Part shown: positions 17,846 through 26,961 of the stretch, one piece after another
How positions within the stretch are numbered: position 1 is the first letter of the stretch
How the letters are laid out: every line of letters begins with the position of its first letter
Source: Clostridium sp. CAG:510
GTDB lineage: Bacteria; Bacillota; Clostridia; Lachnospirales; Lachnospiraceae
Direction: 5' to 3'
Assembly (NCBI GenBank): GCA_000434615.1
Contig: FR880847.1
Location: 72,766-136,765 of the forward strand
DNA: 64,000 nucleotides
Notes under the pieces: model-generated
Databases searched by the model: none
The model's input: only the letters and a program-made list of their open reading frames with translations
Told to the model about the DNA's origin: nothing
Made by a program: the position numbers and the translations under genes

Positions 17846-18454
17846 TCAGCGAAACAATGCTCTGTAAATTTTTTCGCTTTCAAACCCTTTTCTGGCAAGA
17901 AAACCGTACATTCTCTGTAATTCTTTCCTATCCGCTTCTTCTTTACAGAAATGCTTTTTCTGAAGCAGGGCTTCTATCTGGGCATCCTCATCCTGGGTGT
18001 TGCCCTCTTCCGTCCATAGGTCGTAAGCCTTTTCAAAATCATCCGGGCTTATCCCCCTCTGCAGCATGGTATGGGCGATGCTTTTTTTGCTTTTGGAGCC
18101 GCCGTGATACACAAGGTAGTCCCTCACATACCGCACATCATCCACATAGTGAAAGGACTCCACATAGGAAAGCGCCTCCTCTATCAGCTCTTCCGGATAA
18201 AAGCTCTTTTTCAGCTTATCCGCAAGCTGTTTACGGGTGTAATCTTTTTTCTGCAGCAAATTCATGCAGCGCAGCTTTGCCCGCTTCGGCAGTACCTCCC
18301 CGGTAATCTCCCGGTAGGCTGCCTCCGTAAGTTCTTTTTCCTCTTTGATGCCGTATTTACGCAGTTCGCCTTTGTACAGGGCAAAGGCGAACTCTTCGTC
18401 TATATATACTTTTACTTTAGAAGAGGACACCTCTTCTATCCGGTTCACTGTCAT
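17846..18454 (-). CDS. recX: Regulatory protein RecX
   Basis: RecX binds and modulates RecA filaments. The 202-residue product has the three-helix RecX repeats: [22 protein letters not shown] near residue 66, [20 protein letters not shown] near 117, and [20 protein letters not shown] at the C terminus. Its ATG overlaps the recA stop codon by 4 bp (ATGA), showing coupled translation and shared SOS control. Confidence 0.93.
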   Translation of the reverse strand: MTVNRIEEVSSSKVKVYIDEEFAFALYKGELRKYGIKEEKELTEAAYREITGEVLPKRAKLRCMNLLQKKDYTRKQLADKLKKSFYPEELIEEALSYVESFHYVDDVRYVRDYLVYHGGSKSKKSIAHTMLQRGISPDDFEKAYDLWTEEGNTQDEDAQIEALLQKKHFCKEEADRKELQRMYGFLARKGFESEKIYRALFR

Positions 18455-19500
18455 TTCTCTTTCTTGCTTTCCGCTTTTTCGTCAGGATTTGCCGTGCCTG
18501 CCTCTGCATGCAGTCCGAAATGCTCCCTGACTTTGTTTTCAATTTCATCGCAGACTGCCGGGTTGTCGCGCAGATACTGCTTGGCATTCTCACGTCCCTG
18601 GCCGATTTTATTGCCTTCGTAGGCAAACCAGGCGCCGGACTTGTTGATAATGCCCACGTTGGATGCCAGGTCCACAATGTCTCCCTCTTTGGAGATACCC
18701 TTGCCGAACATGATGTCAAACTCCGCTTCCTTAAACGGCGGTGCAATCTTGTTCTTTACGACTTTTACCCTGGTACGGTTGCCGATGACTTCTCCTCCCT
18801 GCTTCAGGGCTTCGATACGGCGCACGTCCAGACGTACAGAGGAATAGAACTTCAGCGCACGTCCGCCGGTGGTCGTTTCCGGGTTGCCGAACATAACACC
18901 GACTTTTTCACGCAGCTGGTTGATAAATACCACCGTACAGTTGGATTTGCTGATAACGGCAGTCAGCTTACGGAGTGCCTGGGACATCAGTCTTGCCTGA
19001 AGGCCTACATGGCTGTCGCCCATGTCGCCGTCGATTTCCGCTTTGGGAACCAGTGCCGCAACAGAGTCCACTACCACAATATCGATTGCGCCGGAACGCA
19101 CCATGGTCTCGGTAATCTCCAGCGCCTGCTCGCCGTTGTCCGGCTGGGAAATGTATAAATTGTCAATGTCAACGCCGATATTTTTCGCATACACCGGGTC
19201 AAGGGCATGCTCCGCATCGATAAATCCGGCGATGCCGCCCCTTTTCTGGACTTCGGCAATCATATGCAGGGTAACGGTGGTCTTACCACTGGACTCCGGT
19301 CCGTAAATCTCTATAATACGTCCTTTGGGAATACCGCCCAGTCCCAGTGCAATGTCAAGGCTTAAGGAGCCTGTGGGAATGGTCTCCACATTCATCTGTG
19401 CGGAGGGGTCGCCGAGCTTCATCACAGCTCCCTTTCCGTACTGTTTTTCAATCTGCACAAGGGCAGCATCCAAAGCTTTTAATTTTTCATCTCTTTCCAT
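18451..19500 (-). CDS. recA: Recombinase RecA
   Basis: DNA strand-exchange protein and LexA coprotease. The 349-residue product has Walker [14 protein letters not shown] near residue 66, the conserved AEHALDP near 97, Walker B region [14 protein letters not shown] near 140 and the L2 loop [20 protein letters not shown] near 194. GGAGA lies six bases before the ATG. Two LexA-type boxes lie in the promoter. The cinA-recA-recX order is typical, here with one membrane protein gene between cinA and recA. Confidence 0.99.
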   Translation of the reverse strand: MERDEKLKALDAALVQIEKQYGKGAVMKLGDPSAQMNVETIPTGSLSLDIALGLGGIPKGRIIEIYGPESSGKTTVTLHMIAEVQKRGGIAGFIDAEHALDPVYAKNIGVDIDNLYISQPDNGEQALEITETMVRSGAIDIVVVDSVAALVPKAEIDGDMGDSHVGLQARLMSQALRKLTAVISKSNCTVVFINQLREKVGVMFGNPETTTGGRALKFYSSVRLDVRRIEALKQGGEVIGNRTRVKVVKNKIAPPFKEAEFDIMFGKGISKEGDIVDLASNVGIINKSGAWFAYEGNKIGQGRENAKQYLRDNPAVCDEIENKVREHFGLHAEAGTANPDEKAESKKEK

Positions 19501-19519
19501 AGTCTGTCTCCTTCATGAA

Positions 19520-19570
19520 GAACAAATGTTCTAATGTAATCAGAATAAAACATCTGTTCGATTTTGTCAA
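19520..19570 (-). promoter_or_regulatory. recA promoter with two SOS (LexA) boxes
   Basis: On the minus strand TTGACA (19565-19570), 17-bp spacer and TATTCT (19542-19547) form the promoter. A perfect Firmicute SOS box GAAC-AAAT-GTTC lies at 19520-19531 just downstream of the start site, and a second, one-mismatch box GAAC-AGAT-GTTT fills the spacer at 19548-19559. Binding to either would block polymerase. Confidence 0.88.
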
Positions 19571-19758
19571 TTCCTTTCTTCTTTTTTTTCGAATTTTATC
19601 CGTTTTTCAAAGCTCACTGCCATCATAGCACAGTAAGTGTCCCATAAATCACCCTCAACGGCATCTTCCTCCCTCCGTTTTTTCTTTTACATTTTTCAAC
19701 ACGAAACAGGTGGCGAAATGCCGGATAAGCTATAAGAACGTGTCAGAAATGTTTTCTG

Positions 19759-19810
19759 TAAAAAATGTACCACATCTTCTGCCCGGAAGCAAGCCGATAT
19801 GGTACATTTT
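19759..19810 (-). terminator. Terminator of the cinA-zinc-ribbon transcript; rest of the 255-bp gap shows nothing clear
   Basis: AAAATGTACCA (19762-19772) and TGGTACATTTT (19800-19810) form an 11-bp stem around a loop with a nested CTTC/GAAG stem, followed by a T run on the minus strand. Beyond it, 19571-19758 has no open frame or recognised signal. A 13-bp near-direct repeat (CATTTTCATTAAG/A) overlaps the gene end at 19806-19830. Confidence 0.8.
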
Positions 19811-19825
19811 CATTAAGCATTTTCA

Positions 19826-20941
19826 TTAAAATATATTCCGGTAATCCATGTAATCTTCATAGGTCACGTAGACAATCTCCCCGTCCAGGTTCAGTCCCAC
19901 TTCCAGTCCCATGGGGGTATAGAAAAGCACCAGTGTGTCTTCATCCTTCAGCATGGCAAGGATTTCCTGGTCGGTGTAGTCCGTCAGAGCGCCGTCTCCG
20001 TTTTCACTTATCTCCCTCTCCCTGAAGTCCACGGCAAAATCATCATTCAGATTTAAGATATCCGTATTGGTCAGGATATTGCCGGTGGCAAGGTCAATGT
20101 TTACACAGTAAAAATTGATGTCGCTTAAGTAGTCGGAGCCGTCCTGATAGCGGATTTTTTCGGAATACACCACGCTTAAAATCTCTTCGTCCATGTAGGT
20201 GACATAGGCATCCGAAGAAAAATAAAAGATTCCGTCCTCCGACATGGTGTCCGCCACATAATCCATATAAAAATCCCGGAAGTATTCATACTCGTAGTAA
20301 AGTTCACCGTTCAGATACTCTTCATCTTCTCTGCCGGAGGTAATCTGCGGATATTCTACCTGGATAAATACGTGCCCATCTTCCGTATTGCAGTAGGTCG
20401 TCAGAAACGAAATCTGATAGGAAAGGTTGTCCTTCAAATCGTTGTACGGTCCGGAATAATAGGGAACATCCTCCCTCTGGCCCTCTTCCTTCCGGTTTTC
20501 ACCGGTGCTGTCATAGGTTCCTTCCTGCAGACCGTATCCGATATAGGAATCCTCCGTTTCCCACTCCCCGTCACCTTCTCCGGAAGGCGTCTGAAAATCG
20601 TCCTGCGGCACACGGCTTTCTTCCGGCAGGGTACTTTCCTCCGGAAGCTTTTCCCCGTCTGCATCATCCAAAAGCCCTTCCGTCACTTTTCTTTCTTCCA
20701 TCAGTACCGGTTCTTGTTTTCCTTCTCCCCACAGTCTGTTAAACAGATGGATGCAGGTAAAGAACAGCACTACGCAGAGGAGAAGAATGACCACTATGGT
20801 TATCCCCACAAGCAGGGCGGTTCTGTCTTTTTTCTGTTTCATCGGCTGCTGCCAAAACCCGCAGGCAGGGCAGATACCGTTCTCATTTAAGAGTGCTCCG
20901 CACCTTTCACAATATTTCATCCGGTTTTCTTCCTGTGCCAT
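19826..20941 (-). CDS. Zinc-ribbon membrane protein with RsiV-like extracytoplasmic domain
   Basis: Function unknown. The 371-residue protein starts with a zinc ribbon (CERCG...CPACG, residues 11-27), then a membrane helix at about residues 42-66, an acidic low-complexity linker (about 75-160) and an extracytoplasmic domain whose FLTTY...VEYPQI and VNIDLATGNILTNTDIL stretches recall the DUF4163/DUF3298 pair of RsiV and PdaC. It starts two bases after cinA ends, behind GAAAGGGG, so it is cotranscribed with cinA and probably with recA. A similar extracytoplasmic domain recurs in the lipoprotein at 60.7-62.4 kb. Confidence 0.6.
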   Translation of the reverse strand: MAQEENRMKYCERCGALLNENGICPACGFWQQPMKQKKDRTALLVGITIVVILLLCVVLFFTCIHLFNRLWGEGKQEPVLMEERKVTEGLLDDADGEKLPEESTLPEESRVPQDDFQTPSGEGDGEWETEDSYIGYGLQEGTYDSTGENRKEEGQREDVPYYSGPYNDLKDNLSYQISFLTTYCNTEDGHVFIQVEYPQITSGREDEEYLNGELYYEYEYFRDFYMDYVADTMSEDGIFYFSSDAYVTYMDEEILSVVYSEKIRYQDGSDYLSDINFYCVNIDLATGNILTNTDILNLNDDFAVDFREREISENGDGALTDYTDQEILAMLKDEDTLVLFYTPMGLEVGLNLDGEIVYVTYEDYMDYRNIF

Positions 20942-20943
20942 AA

Positions 20944-22194
20944 TTAACCCCTTTCCTCAAAAGCAAGCAGCTTTTCCCTTAAAAAGGTCAGGGCTGCCGC
21001 CGTTACGCTCTCTCTGATTTTCTGCCGGCTGCCGCTGAAATGATATTCCCGTACTTCCACATTTCCCCGTACATTTACACCGATATAGACGAGTCCTACC
21101 GGCTTTTCCTTTGTGCCTCCGTCAGGTCCCGCAATGCCGGTGACGGCTACCGCCGCATCCGTATGGGCTGCCTTTACTGCGCCCTCTGCCATTTCTTCGG
21201 CGGTTTCCCTGCTGACTGCGCCAAACTTCTCCAACGTGTCATGGGACACGCCCAGCAGCTCTTCCTTTGCCTCGTTGGCATAGGTGATAAAGCCGGATTT
21301 GAGCACTGCCGATACGCCCGGCGCATTGACCATTCTTGCCGCTATCATGCCGCCCGTGCAGGATTCCGCTGTGGTCATGGTGTATTTCTTTTTAATAAGA
21401 AGCTTTGTCAGCGCCATTTCCAGTGTTTCGTCCGCATCCGTCGTGTAAACGGCATTCCCGAAACGACGGTAAAGCTCTTCCACCACGGGGGCTGTTTTTT
21501 CTCTGGCTTCTTTTTCATCCTTCGCTCTTGCCGTGACACGTAAGTGTACCTCTCCGGTCTTGGCATAAGGCGCTATGGTGGGATTTTCCTGAGTGTTCAG
21601 CATGTCGAGAATCTGTGTTTCCACACTGCTTTCTCCGGGGCCCACAATCTTTACGGTTTGCGAATAGAAAACCTGTCCGCATTTTTGCTGCAGTTTCGGC
21701 ATCACGCTGTCCGTAAACATGCTCTTTAATTCCAGAGGCGGTCCGGGCAGTAAAATAACCGTCTTTTCTCCTTCGGAAACAAAGATACCGGGCGCCGTGC
21801 CGTTTTTGTTGTAAAGAATGTCACAGCCCTCTATGACATCCGCCTGCTTCCAGTTGTTGTCCGTGGGAATGCGTCCCCTGAGGGCAAAATAATCCGCAAT
21901 TTCCTGTTCCGCCCATTTATCCCGGATAAGCTTTTTCCCAAGTGCTTCTGCCACGGTTTCTTTGGTCAGGTCATCCTCCGTGGGTCCGAGACCACCTGAA
22001 AAAATAAGGATGTCCGCCCGGGAAAGAGCCGTATTTATCACGGAAAGAAGCCTGTCCCTGTTATCTCCCACCACCGTCTGAAAATAGCAGTTGATGCCAA
22101 GGTACGCCAGTTTTTCCGATAAAAAAGCCGCATTGGTGTTTACAATATTTCCTAATAAAAGCTCTGTGCCCACACAGATAATTTCCGCTGTCAT
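20944..22194 (-). CDS. cinA: CinA family protein (competence/damage-inducible, NMN deamidase domain)
   Basis: Two-domain CinA of 416 residues. The N-terminal MoaB-like domain (about 1-170) has CVGTELLLGNIVNTNA near residue 7 and FSGGLGPTEDDLTKE near 65; the C-terminal domain (about 250-412) has TAESCTGGMIAARM near 263 and VTGIAGPDGGTKEKPVG near 350, the nicotinamide-nucleotide amidase active site. CinA links NAD salvage to the recA region in many Firmicutes. AAGGAAAA precedes the ATG. Confidence 0.95.
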   Translation of the reverse strand: MTAEIICVGTELLLGNIVNTNAAFLSEKLAYLGINCYFQTVVGDNRDRLLSVINTALSRADILIFSGGLGPTEDDLTKETVAEALGKKLIRDKWAEQEIADYFALRGRIPTDNNWKQADVIEGCDILYNKNGTAPGIFVSEGEKTVILLPGPPLELKSMFTDSVMPKLQQKCGQVFYSQTVKIVGPGESSVETQILDMLNTQENPTIAPYAKTGEVHLRVTARAKDEKEAREKTAPVVEELYRRFGNAVYTTDADETLEMALTKLLIKKKYTMTTAESCTGGMIAARMVNAPGVSAVLKSGFITYANEAKEELLGVSHDTLEKFGAVSRETAEEMAEGAVKAAHTDAAVAVTGIAGPDGGTKEKPVGLVYIGVNVRGNVEVREYHFSGSRQKIRESVTAAALTFLREKLLAFEERG

Positions 22195-22209
22195 GCTGTT
22201 TTCCTTCTT

Positions 22210-22782
22210 TTACTTTGTATCTGCCATCACACCTCTGTTGACCCAGATGTAATCAATCAGGGAAATGACGGTAAGCGCCAGCGCCACCCACATCACAATG
22301 TTGGTGAGCAGGCTGATTTTTTCAATATTGGCAATCATTAAACAGACCATAATCATCTGGAAGGTGGTCTTGAATTTGCCCCAGTAATTGGCGGCAATAA
22401 CCACACCCTTGTCGGATGCCACCAGGCGGAAACCGCTGATGATGAATTCGCGGCTGATGATGATAATGACAATCCATGCCGGAATTCTGCCCATTTCCAC
22501 CAGACAGATCATGGCGGAGCAGACTAAAAGCTTATCCGCAAGCGGGTCCATGAACTTGCCGAAATTGGTAATGAGGTTGTATTTACGGGCAATTTTGCCG
22601 TCCAGCATATCCGTCAGGCTGGCAATGATAAAAATAGCCAGCGCTATATAGTCCACGTATTCCATAATGCCGCCGAAAATGGCTGTGAACCATGCCCATT
22701 CATGAAAGCCTCCCAGCAAAAGAAGGACAAAGGGTACAATTAAAATCATTCGGAATACAGTAAGTTTATTCGGTAAATTCAT
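22210..22782 (-). CDS. pgsA: CDP-diacylglycerol-glycerol-3-phosphate 3-phosphatidyltransferase
   Basis: Integral membrane enzyme that makes phosphatidylglycerol phosphate from CDP-diacylglycerol. The 190-residue protein has the CDP-alcohol phosphotransferase motif DGKIARKYNLITNFGKFMD followed by PLAD near residue 60, with all three conserved Asp residues, and four to six membrane helices. Its start overlaps the end of rimO by 17 bp, and cinA follows 15 bp after its stop. Confidence 0.95.
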   Translation of the reverse strand: MNLPNKLTVFRMILIVPFVLLLLGGFHEWAWFTAIFGGIMEYVDYIALAIFIIASLTDMLDGKIARKYNLITNFGKFMDPLADKLLVCSAMICLVEMGRIPAWIVIIIISREFIISGFRLVASDKGVVIAANYWGKFKTTFQMIMVCLMIANIEKISLLTNIVMWVALALTVISLIDYIWVNRGVMADTK

Positions 22783-24103
22783 GGTATATCTCTCCTATCA
22801 AATCGTATTCGTTGCTTCCGGTCACCAGCACTTTAACAAAGTCACCGGTCATAAGCTGTGCCGTCGTATTTACAAAAATATAGCCGTCCACACCGGGGGC
22901 ATCCCTATAGGTCCGTCCCACGTAAGCATCCTCGTCCGCCACTTTCCCTTCTATCATGACGGTAAGAACGCTGCCCACAAGGCTTTCCGCTTTCTCAAAT
23001 GCTATTTCCTGCTGCAGCTCCATGATGTCGTCTCGGCGTTCTTCTTTGATTTCTTCGGCAATCTGGTCTTCCATTTCCGCCGCCGGGGTATCTTCTTCCT
23101 GGGAATAAGGGAACACGCCCAGTCTGTCAAAGCCGATTTCTTCCACAAACGCCAGGTTTTCTTCGTGATCCTCTTCCGTTTCCCCGGGGAAGCCGGTAAT
23201 CAGCGTGGTGCGTAAACAGATTTCGGGAATTTCTGCCCTGAGCCTTCCGATAATGCGCTCTAAGTCCGCCCGGCTGGTCTTTCTGCCCATGCGTCCCAGC
23301 ACGTTGTCCGAAGCATGCTGGATGGGAATATCCAGGTATTTACATACCTTGTCCTCCGCTTTGATGGCGGCAATCAGTTCCTCCGTAATCTCTTCGGGAT
23401 AGCAGTACAGAATCCGTATCCAGTAGATGCCGGGAATTTCCGCCAATTTGTGAAGCAGGAGGGGCAGGCTTTTTTTGCCGTATAAATCCTTGCCGTACAG
23501 GGTGGTTTCCTGAGCAACCAGTATCAGTTCCCGGACACCGTTTTCCGCCAGCTCCGCCGCTTCCTTTAAGAGGCTTTCCATGGGAATGGAGCGGTATCCG
23601 CCGCGCACCTTGGGAATAATGCAGTAGGTGCAGTGCTTGTCGCAGCCCTCCGCAATTTTCATGTAGGCATAGTGTCCGCCGGTGGTTACGATACGCTTTT
23701 TTCCGTAAACCGGCGTGGCGCTGATATCCTTAAAATAATTTTCGGATCTGCCTGCCAGGGCTTTGTCCACGCTTTCTGTAATTTTGTCAATCGCCATGGT
23801 GCCGATGATGGCATCCACACCCGGTATTTCCTTCTGGATTTCTTCTTTGTAGCGTTGCGCCAGACAGCCGGAAGCAATGAGGACTTTAATCACACCTTCT
23901 TCCTTCAGCTTTTCCATTTCCAAAAGGGTGTTGATGCTTTCTTCCTTGGCATCCCCGATAAAGCAGCAGGTGTTGACCACCACCACATCGGCTTCCGTTT
24001 CATCGTCCGTGAAGGTATAGCCTTTTTCCGAAAGCTGTCCCAACATCATCTCCGTGTCCACCAGGTTCTTATCGCACCCTAAGGATACAAACATTATCTT
24101 CAT
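22766..24103 (-). CDS. rimO: Ribosomal protein S12 methylthiotransferase RimO
   Basis: Radical-SAM enzyme adding a methylthio group to an aspartate of ribosomal protein S12. The 445-residue protein has three domains: the UPF0004 domain with cysteines in LGCDKN, VNTCCFIG and ASGCLAQR (residues 9, 46 and 80), the radical-SAM CDKHCTYC motif near residue 156, and a C-terminal TRAM domain. The LGCDKN start is the RimO rather than MiaB type. It heads rimO-pgsA-cinA; the ribosome site is AAGGT. Confidence 0.96.
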   Translation of the reverse strand: MKIMFVSLGCDKNLVDTEMMLGQLSEKGYTFTDDETEADVVVVNTCCFIGDAKEESINTLLEMEKLKEEGVIKVLIASGCLAQRYKEEIQKEIPGVDAIIGTMAIDKITESVDKALAGRSENYFKDISATPVYGKKRIVTTGGHYAYMKIAEGCDKHCTYCIIPKVRGGYRSIPMESLLKEAAELAENGVRELILVAQETTLYGKDLYGKKSLPLLLHKLAEIPGIYWIRILYCYPEEITEELIAAIKAEDKVCKYLDIPIQHASDNVLGRMGRKTSRADLERIIGRLRAEIPEICLRTTLITGFPGETEEDHEENLAFVEEIGFDRLGVFPYSQEEDTPAAEMEDQIAEEIKEERRDDIMELQQEIAFEKAESLVGSVLTVMIEGKVADEDAYVGRTYRDAPGVDGYIFVNTTAQLMTGDFVKVLVTGSNEYDLIGEIYHEFTE

Positions 24104-24159
24104 ACTCGTTACCTTTTCCGTTTTATTGCATAAATTTATGGCATAAAATTTTTACAATA

Positions 24160-24203
24160 TAAAAGAACTGCCACACTTAAACTTTTCTATTTTCGTGTGA
24201 CAG
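24160..24203 (-). terminator. Probable terminator after rpoZ
   Basis: CTGcCACAC (24168-24176) pairs with GTGTGaCAG (24195-24203) with one mismatch and an 18-nt loop, followed on the minus strand by TTCTTTTATATT. It separates the gmk-rpoZ group from rimO. Confidence 0.6.
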
Positions 24204-24219
24204 CCTCTTTCTGCTTTCC

Positions 24220-24462
24220 TTATGCCTGTTCTTCTTCGTCGTTTAAGATTTTAATCTTACCTTCGTTCAGCTCTTCTACAGCAATGGAAAGAGGTTTCTT
24301 TCCGGTACCGTCTACCAAAGGCTCGTCTCCGGCGATAATCTGTCTTGCTCTCTTTGAGGTAGCCATAACGATGGAGTATCTGCTGCTTACTACCGGTTCT
24401 TCACCCGGCTCCACGTCCTTGTTTACCACTTTCATTAAATCGGTATAAGATGGATGTAACAT
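24220..24462 (-). CDS. rpoZ: RNA polymerase omega subunit
   Basis: Small subunit that stabilises beta-prime in RNA polymerase. The 80-residue product starts MLHPSYTDLMK and has VSSRYSIVMATSKRARQI and GKKPLSIAVEELNEGKI, the conserved omega core. GGAAGGAGA directly abuts an upstream ATG at 24468, so the ATG at 24462, six bases from the site and just past the gmk stop, is preferred. The gmk-rpoZ order is standard. Confidence 0.93.
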   Translation of the reverse strand: MLHPSYTDLMKVVNKDVEPGEEPVVSSRYSIVMATSKRARQIIAGDEPLVDGTGKKPLSIAVEELNEGKIKILNDEEEQA

Positions 24463-24464
24463 AA

Positions 24465-25094
24465 TCATTCTCCTTCCGTGAGAACATTCAGTTCTCCTCT
24501 GATATTATTGATAAACTCCGTATTGCGACGGCTGGCTCTTTTGGCTGCCTTCACAATACTGTGAATTTCTTCCACACATTCCTGTAAATCATCGTTGACT
24601 ACCAGATACTCATAGTCCTCCATGCCCTTTGCTTCTTCTGCTGCACGGGCAAGGCGCTTTCTTATGACTTCCTCCGTCTCGGTGCCTCTGCCTCTTAAAC
24701 GCTTCTCCAGCTCGGCAATGCTTGGCGGTGTCACAAAGAGTGTCAGCATATCCGGGAACATCTTTTTCACCTTATGCATGCCCTGAATTTCGATTTCCAG
24801 TAAGACGTCCCTGCCTGCCGCAAGCATCTCCTCCACATAGTCCCTGGGGGTGCCGTAATAATTGCCGCAATACTCAGCATACTCTATCAGACCGTTTTGT
24901 GCAATCTTTTCTTCAAAGCTTTCTCTTTCCGTGAAGAAATACTCTCTTCCGTGTACTTCTCCCTCGCGTGGTTTTCTCGTAGTCATGGAAATGGACAACG
25001 CATAATTATCGTATGTCTTCATGAGTTCCTTTACGAGAGTGCCTTTTCCTGCTCCGGAAAATCCGGATAATACAATCAATATGCCCTTACTCAT
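24465..25094 (-). CDS. gmk: Guanylate kinase
   Basis: Phosphorylates GMP to GDP. The 209-residue product has the P-loop SGFSGAGKGTLVKE near residue 10, the GMP-binding TTRKPREGEVHGREYFF near 38 and EYAEYCGNYYGTP near 72. It overlaps the end of remA by 8 bp and leads directly into rpoZ. Confidence 0.97.
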   Translation of the reverse strand: MSKGILIVLSGFSGAGKGTLVKELMKTYDNYALSISMTTRKPREGEVHGREYFFTERESFEEKIAQNGLIEYAEYCGNYYGTPRDYVEEMLAAGRDVLLEIEIQGMHKVKKMFPDMLTLFVTPPSIAELEKRLRGRGTETEEVIRKRLARAAEEAKGMEDYEYLVVNDDLQECVEEIHSIVKAAKRASRRNTEFINNIRGELNVLTEGE

Positions 25095-25356
25095 CTTCTT
25101 CTCCTAAGACGTTTGTATCTGCCTGTCTGCTTCTGCCTGCTATAGTCTCGGGCAAAAGGGCGGACAACACAATCTGGTTATTTTCCATAATAAGTACTGC
25201 CTTGGTCTTGCGTCCCTGGGTGGCATCTATGGTGTTGCCGGCCTCCTTGGCATTCTGCACCAGTCTCTTTATGGGTGCGGAATCCGGGCTCACAATGGCA
25301 ATAATCTTGCCGGTATTGACCATATTGCCAAAGCCGATGTGAATCAGTTTGTCCAT
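25087..25356 (-). CDS. remA: RemA-like extracellular matrix regulator (DUF370)
   Basis: DNA-binding regulator family named for Bacillus RemA, which activates biofilm matrix and osmoprotection genes. The 89-residue product shows the diagnostic IHIGFGNMVN near residue 5, IVSPDSAPIKRLV near 21 and DATQGRKTKAVLIM near 44. Its place between yicC and gmk is the usual Firmicute arrangement. The last 15 residues are a variable acidic tail. Confidence 0.93.
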   Translation of the reverse strand: MDKLIHIGFGNMVNTGKIIAIVSPDSAPIKRLVQNAKEAGNTIDATQGRKTKAVLIMENNQIVLSALLPETIAGRSRQADTNVLGEEDE

Positions 25357-25373
25357 GCCTGTTTCCTTTTTAT

Positions 25374-26252
25374 TTATTCAATATTCTGAATCTGCTCGCG
25401 GACCTTCTCGATTTCCGTCTTTAACTCAATGGCTCTGTTGGAGATGCCGAGGTCAGTGGTCTTGCTTAAGATGGTATTGGCCTCTCTGTTCATTTCCTGT
25501 GCGATAAAGTCTAACTTTCTGCCGATGCTGCCGCCTTCCAAAAGCGCCTGCTTTGTGGAAGTGATGTGGCTTCTTAAGCGCACCAGCTCTTCATCCACAC
25601 AAACCTTGTCTGCGAAAATGGTAACTTCCATTAAAAGACGGTTTTCATCCACCTGGGCATCCTGTAATAAATCCTTTACCTTATCGGTGAGCTTCTTTTT
25701 ATACTCCGCAATGATTTCCGGAGAGCGTTCGGTAATGTAGTCCACATGCTTAAGCATGCCGTCCAGCTTGCCGATTAAGTCGTTGCGTAAATTCTCGCCT
25801 TCCTTAATACGGGTCTCCACCAGGGCCTGCAGGGCGCTCTTTAAGGCTTTGTCCAGCTCTTTCCAGATTTCATCCTCGTCCTCCTCCACATCCTCTAAGG
25901 TAAACACATCGGGATACCGGGAAAGGGTGGAGGTACGGATATCGTTCTCCAGACCGAAGTCCTCTGCCATCTGTCCTAAATAATTGACGTACTCTTCCGC
26001 AATCTTTTTGTTGTACTTTACACAACCGGTGGTCTCTGCACAGTCTTCGTATGCAATGTAAATATCCACCTTGCCGCGCTGCATAAAATTCTTCAGTTCA
26101 TTCCGGATGGATGACTCAAAGAAATTTAATTTCTTGGGCATCTTGATGTTGACATCCAGATATCTGTGGTTGACTGATTTTACTTCTACTGTAAACTTAC
26201 GGGTACCTTCCACCAGTTCGCATCTGCCGAAGCCCGTCATACTGTTAATCAT
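25374..26252 (-). CDS. yicC: YicC family endoribonuclease/stress protein
   Basis: A 292-residue YicC-family protein: MINSMTGFGR start, VEVKSVNHRYLDVNIKMP near residue 25, and the C-terminal DUF1732 region LDFIAQEMNREANTILSK near 250. Family members in E. coli and Bacillus (YloC) are endoribonucleases. An in-frame ATG at 26258 lies only five bases from GGAGG; family proteins start at the MxxSMTGFGR methionine, so 26252 is chosen, though either is possible. First gene of yicC-remA-gmk-rpoZ. Confidence 0.92.
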   Translation of the reverse strand: MINSMTGFGRCELVEGTRKFTVEVKSVNHRYLDVNIKMPKKLNFFESSIRNELKNFMQRGKVDIYIAYEDCAETTGCVKYNKKIAEEYVNYLGQMAEDFGLENDIRTSTLSRYPDVFTLEDVEEDEDEIWKELDKALKSALQALVETRIKEGENLRNDLIGKLDGMLKHVDYITERSPEIIAEYKKKLTDKVKDLLQDAQVDENRLLMEVTIFADKVCVDEELVRLRSHITSTKQALLEGGSIGRKLDFIAQEMNREANTILSKTTDLGISNRAIELKTEIEKVREQIQNIE

Positions 26253-26333
26253 TTGCATACCTTCCTCCTATACAACGCTACTACCCCATATGGTTGCATA
26301 CTGCACTTATTATAGTGGAAATGCGGGCTTTCG

Positions 26334-26909
26334 TCAAGTAAAGGCAAACATCCTTCCGTACTTTTCTCCCAGCATAAAATCATAGATATTCTGTAAATCC
26401 ACCGCCACTTCTTCGTCCGGCATCTGTCTGCCCGTCGGCAGGTAAAAAATCCCGAAATCCACACCCGCCACCTGGGTCAGAAGCTCTGTCTGACGGCAGC
26501 CGCTCCGTTTGTAAAAACCGTTCCGGCGGATTCTCAGGGTGCGGTCTTCTTCATCCTCCGCCTTATCCGGACGTTCCGTTTCGATAATAACACCGTGCAT
26601 GTCCGTGTAAATCCGCTGCATTTCCTTTAACATAAGCGCTCCCACGCCCTTGTTGCGGTATTCTTCAAACACCGCCAGATAGTCAAGCAGTATGGTGTTT
26701 TTCTCCGGTGCCTGCACGCAGAGAGCATACCCTGCCAGCCTGTCTCCATCGTAAACACCGATACCGATGTAACCGCCCCGCTCCACCATGCTCTTTATCA
26801 TAAACACCGGCTTGATTTCCGGTGCCGGGAAATGTAAGGGGCAGCTGTTTTCGTAAATATCCAGCACCTCGTCGGACGACAGGCGCCTGAAAGTATAATC
26901 CGTATTCAT
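26334..26909 (-). CDS. GNAT family N-acetyltransferase
   Basis: A 191-residue GNAT-fold acetyltransferase. The acetyl-CoA loop is visible in LLDYLAVFEEYRNKGVGALML (residues 73-93), after the strand YIGIGVYDGDRLAGYAL near 47. The substrate cannot be told. Neighbours are rqcH upstream and yicC downstream, neither of which points to a substrate. GGAAAAG precedes the ATG. Confidence 0.8.
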   Translation of the reverse strand: MNTDYTFRRLSSDEVLDIYENSCPLHFPAPEIKPVFMIKSMVERGGYIGIGVYDGDRLAGYALCVQAPEKNTILLDYLAVFEEYRNKGVGALMLKEMQRIYTDMHGVIIETERPDKAEDEEDRTLRIRRNGFYKRSGCRQTELLTQVAGVDFGIFYLPTGRQMPDEEVAVDLQNIYDFMLGEKYGRMFAFT

Positions 26910-26938
26910 GTTCTTTTCCTATTCCTATTTTGTTTTTT

Positions 26939-26960
26939 GGGGGTGCCGGAGCCCCCTTTT
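26939..26960 (+). terminator. GC-rich hairpin with plus-strand T tract between rqcH and the GNAT gene
   Basis: GGGGGT / GCCCCC with a 6-nt loop is followed by TTTTATTA on the plus strand only. All local genes are on the minus strand, so it would stop antisense transcription into rqcH, or simply form a 3' stem on the rqcH message. Confidence 0.5.
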
Positions 26961-26961
26961 A

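Noticed and set aside
19804..19830. Tandem repeat CATTTTCATTAAG
   Set aside because: Only two imperfect copies in an AT-rich gene end next to a terminator; likely chance or slippage.
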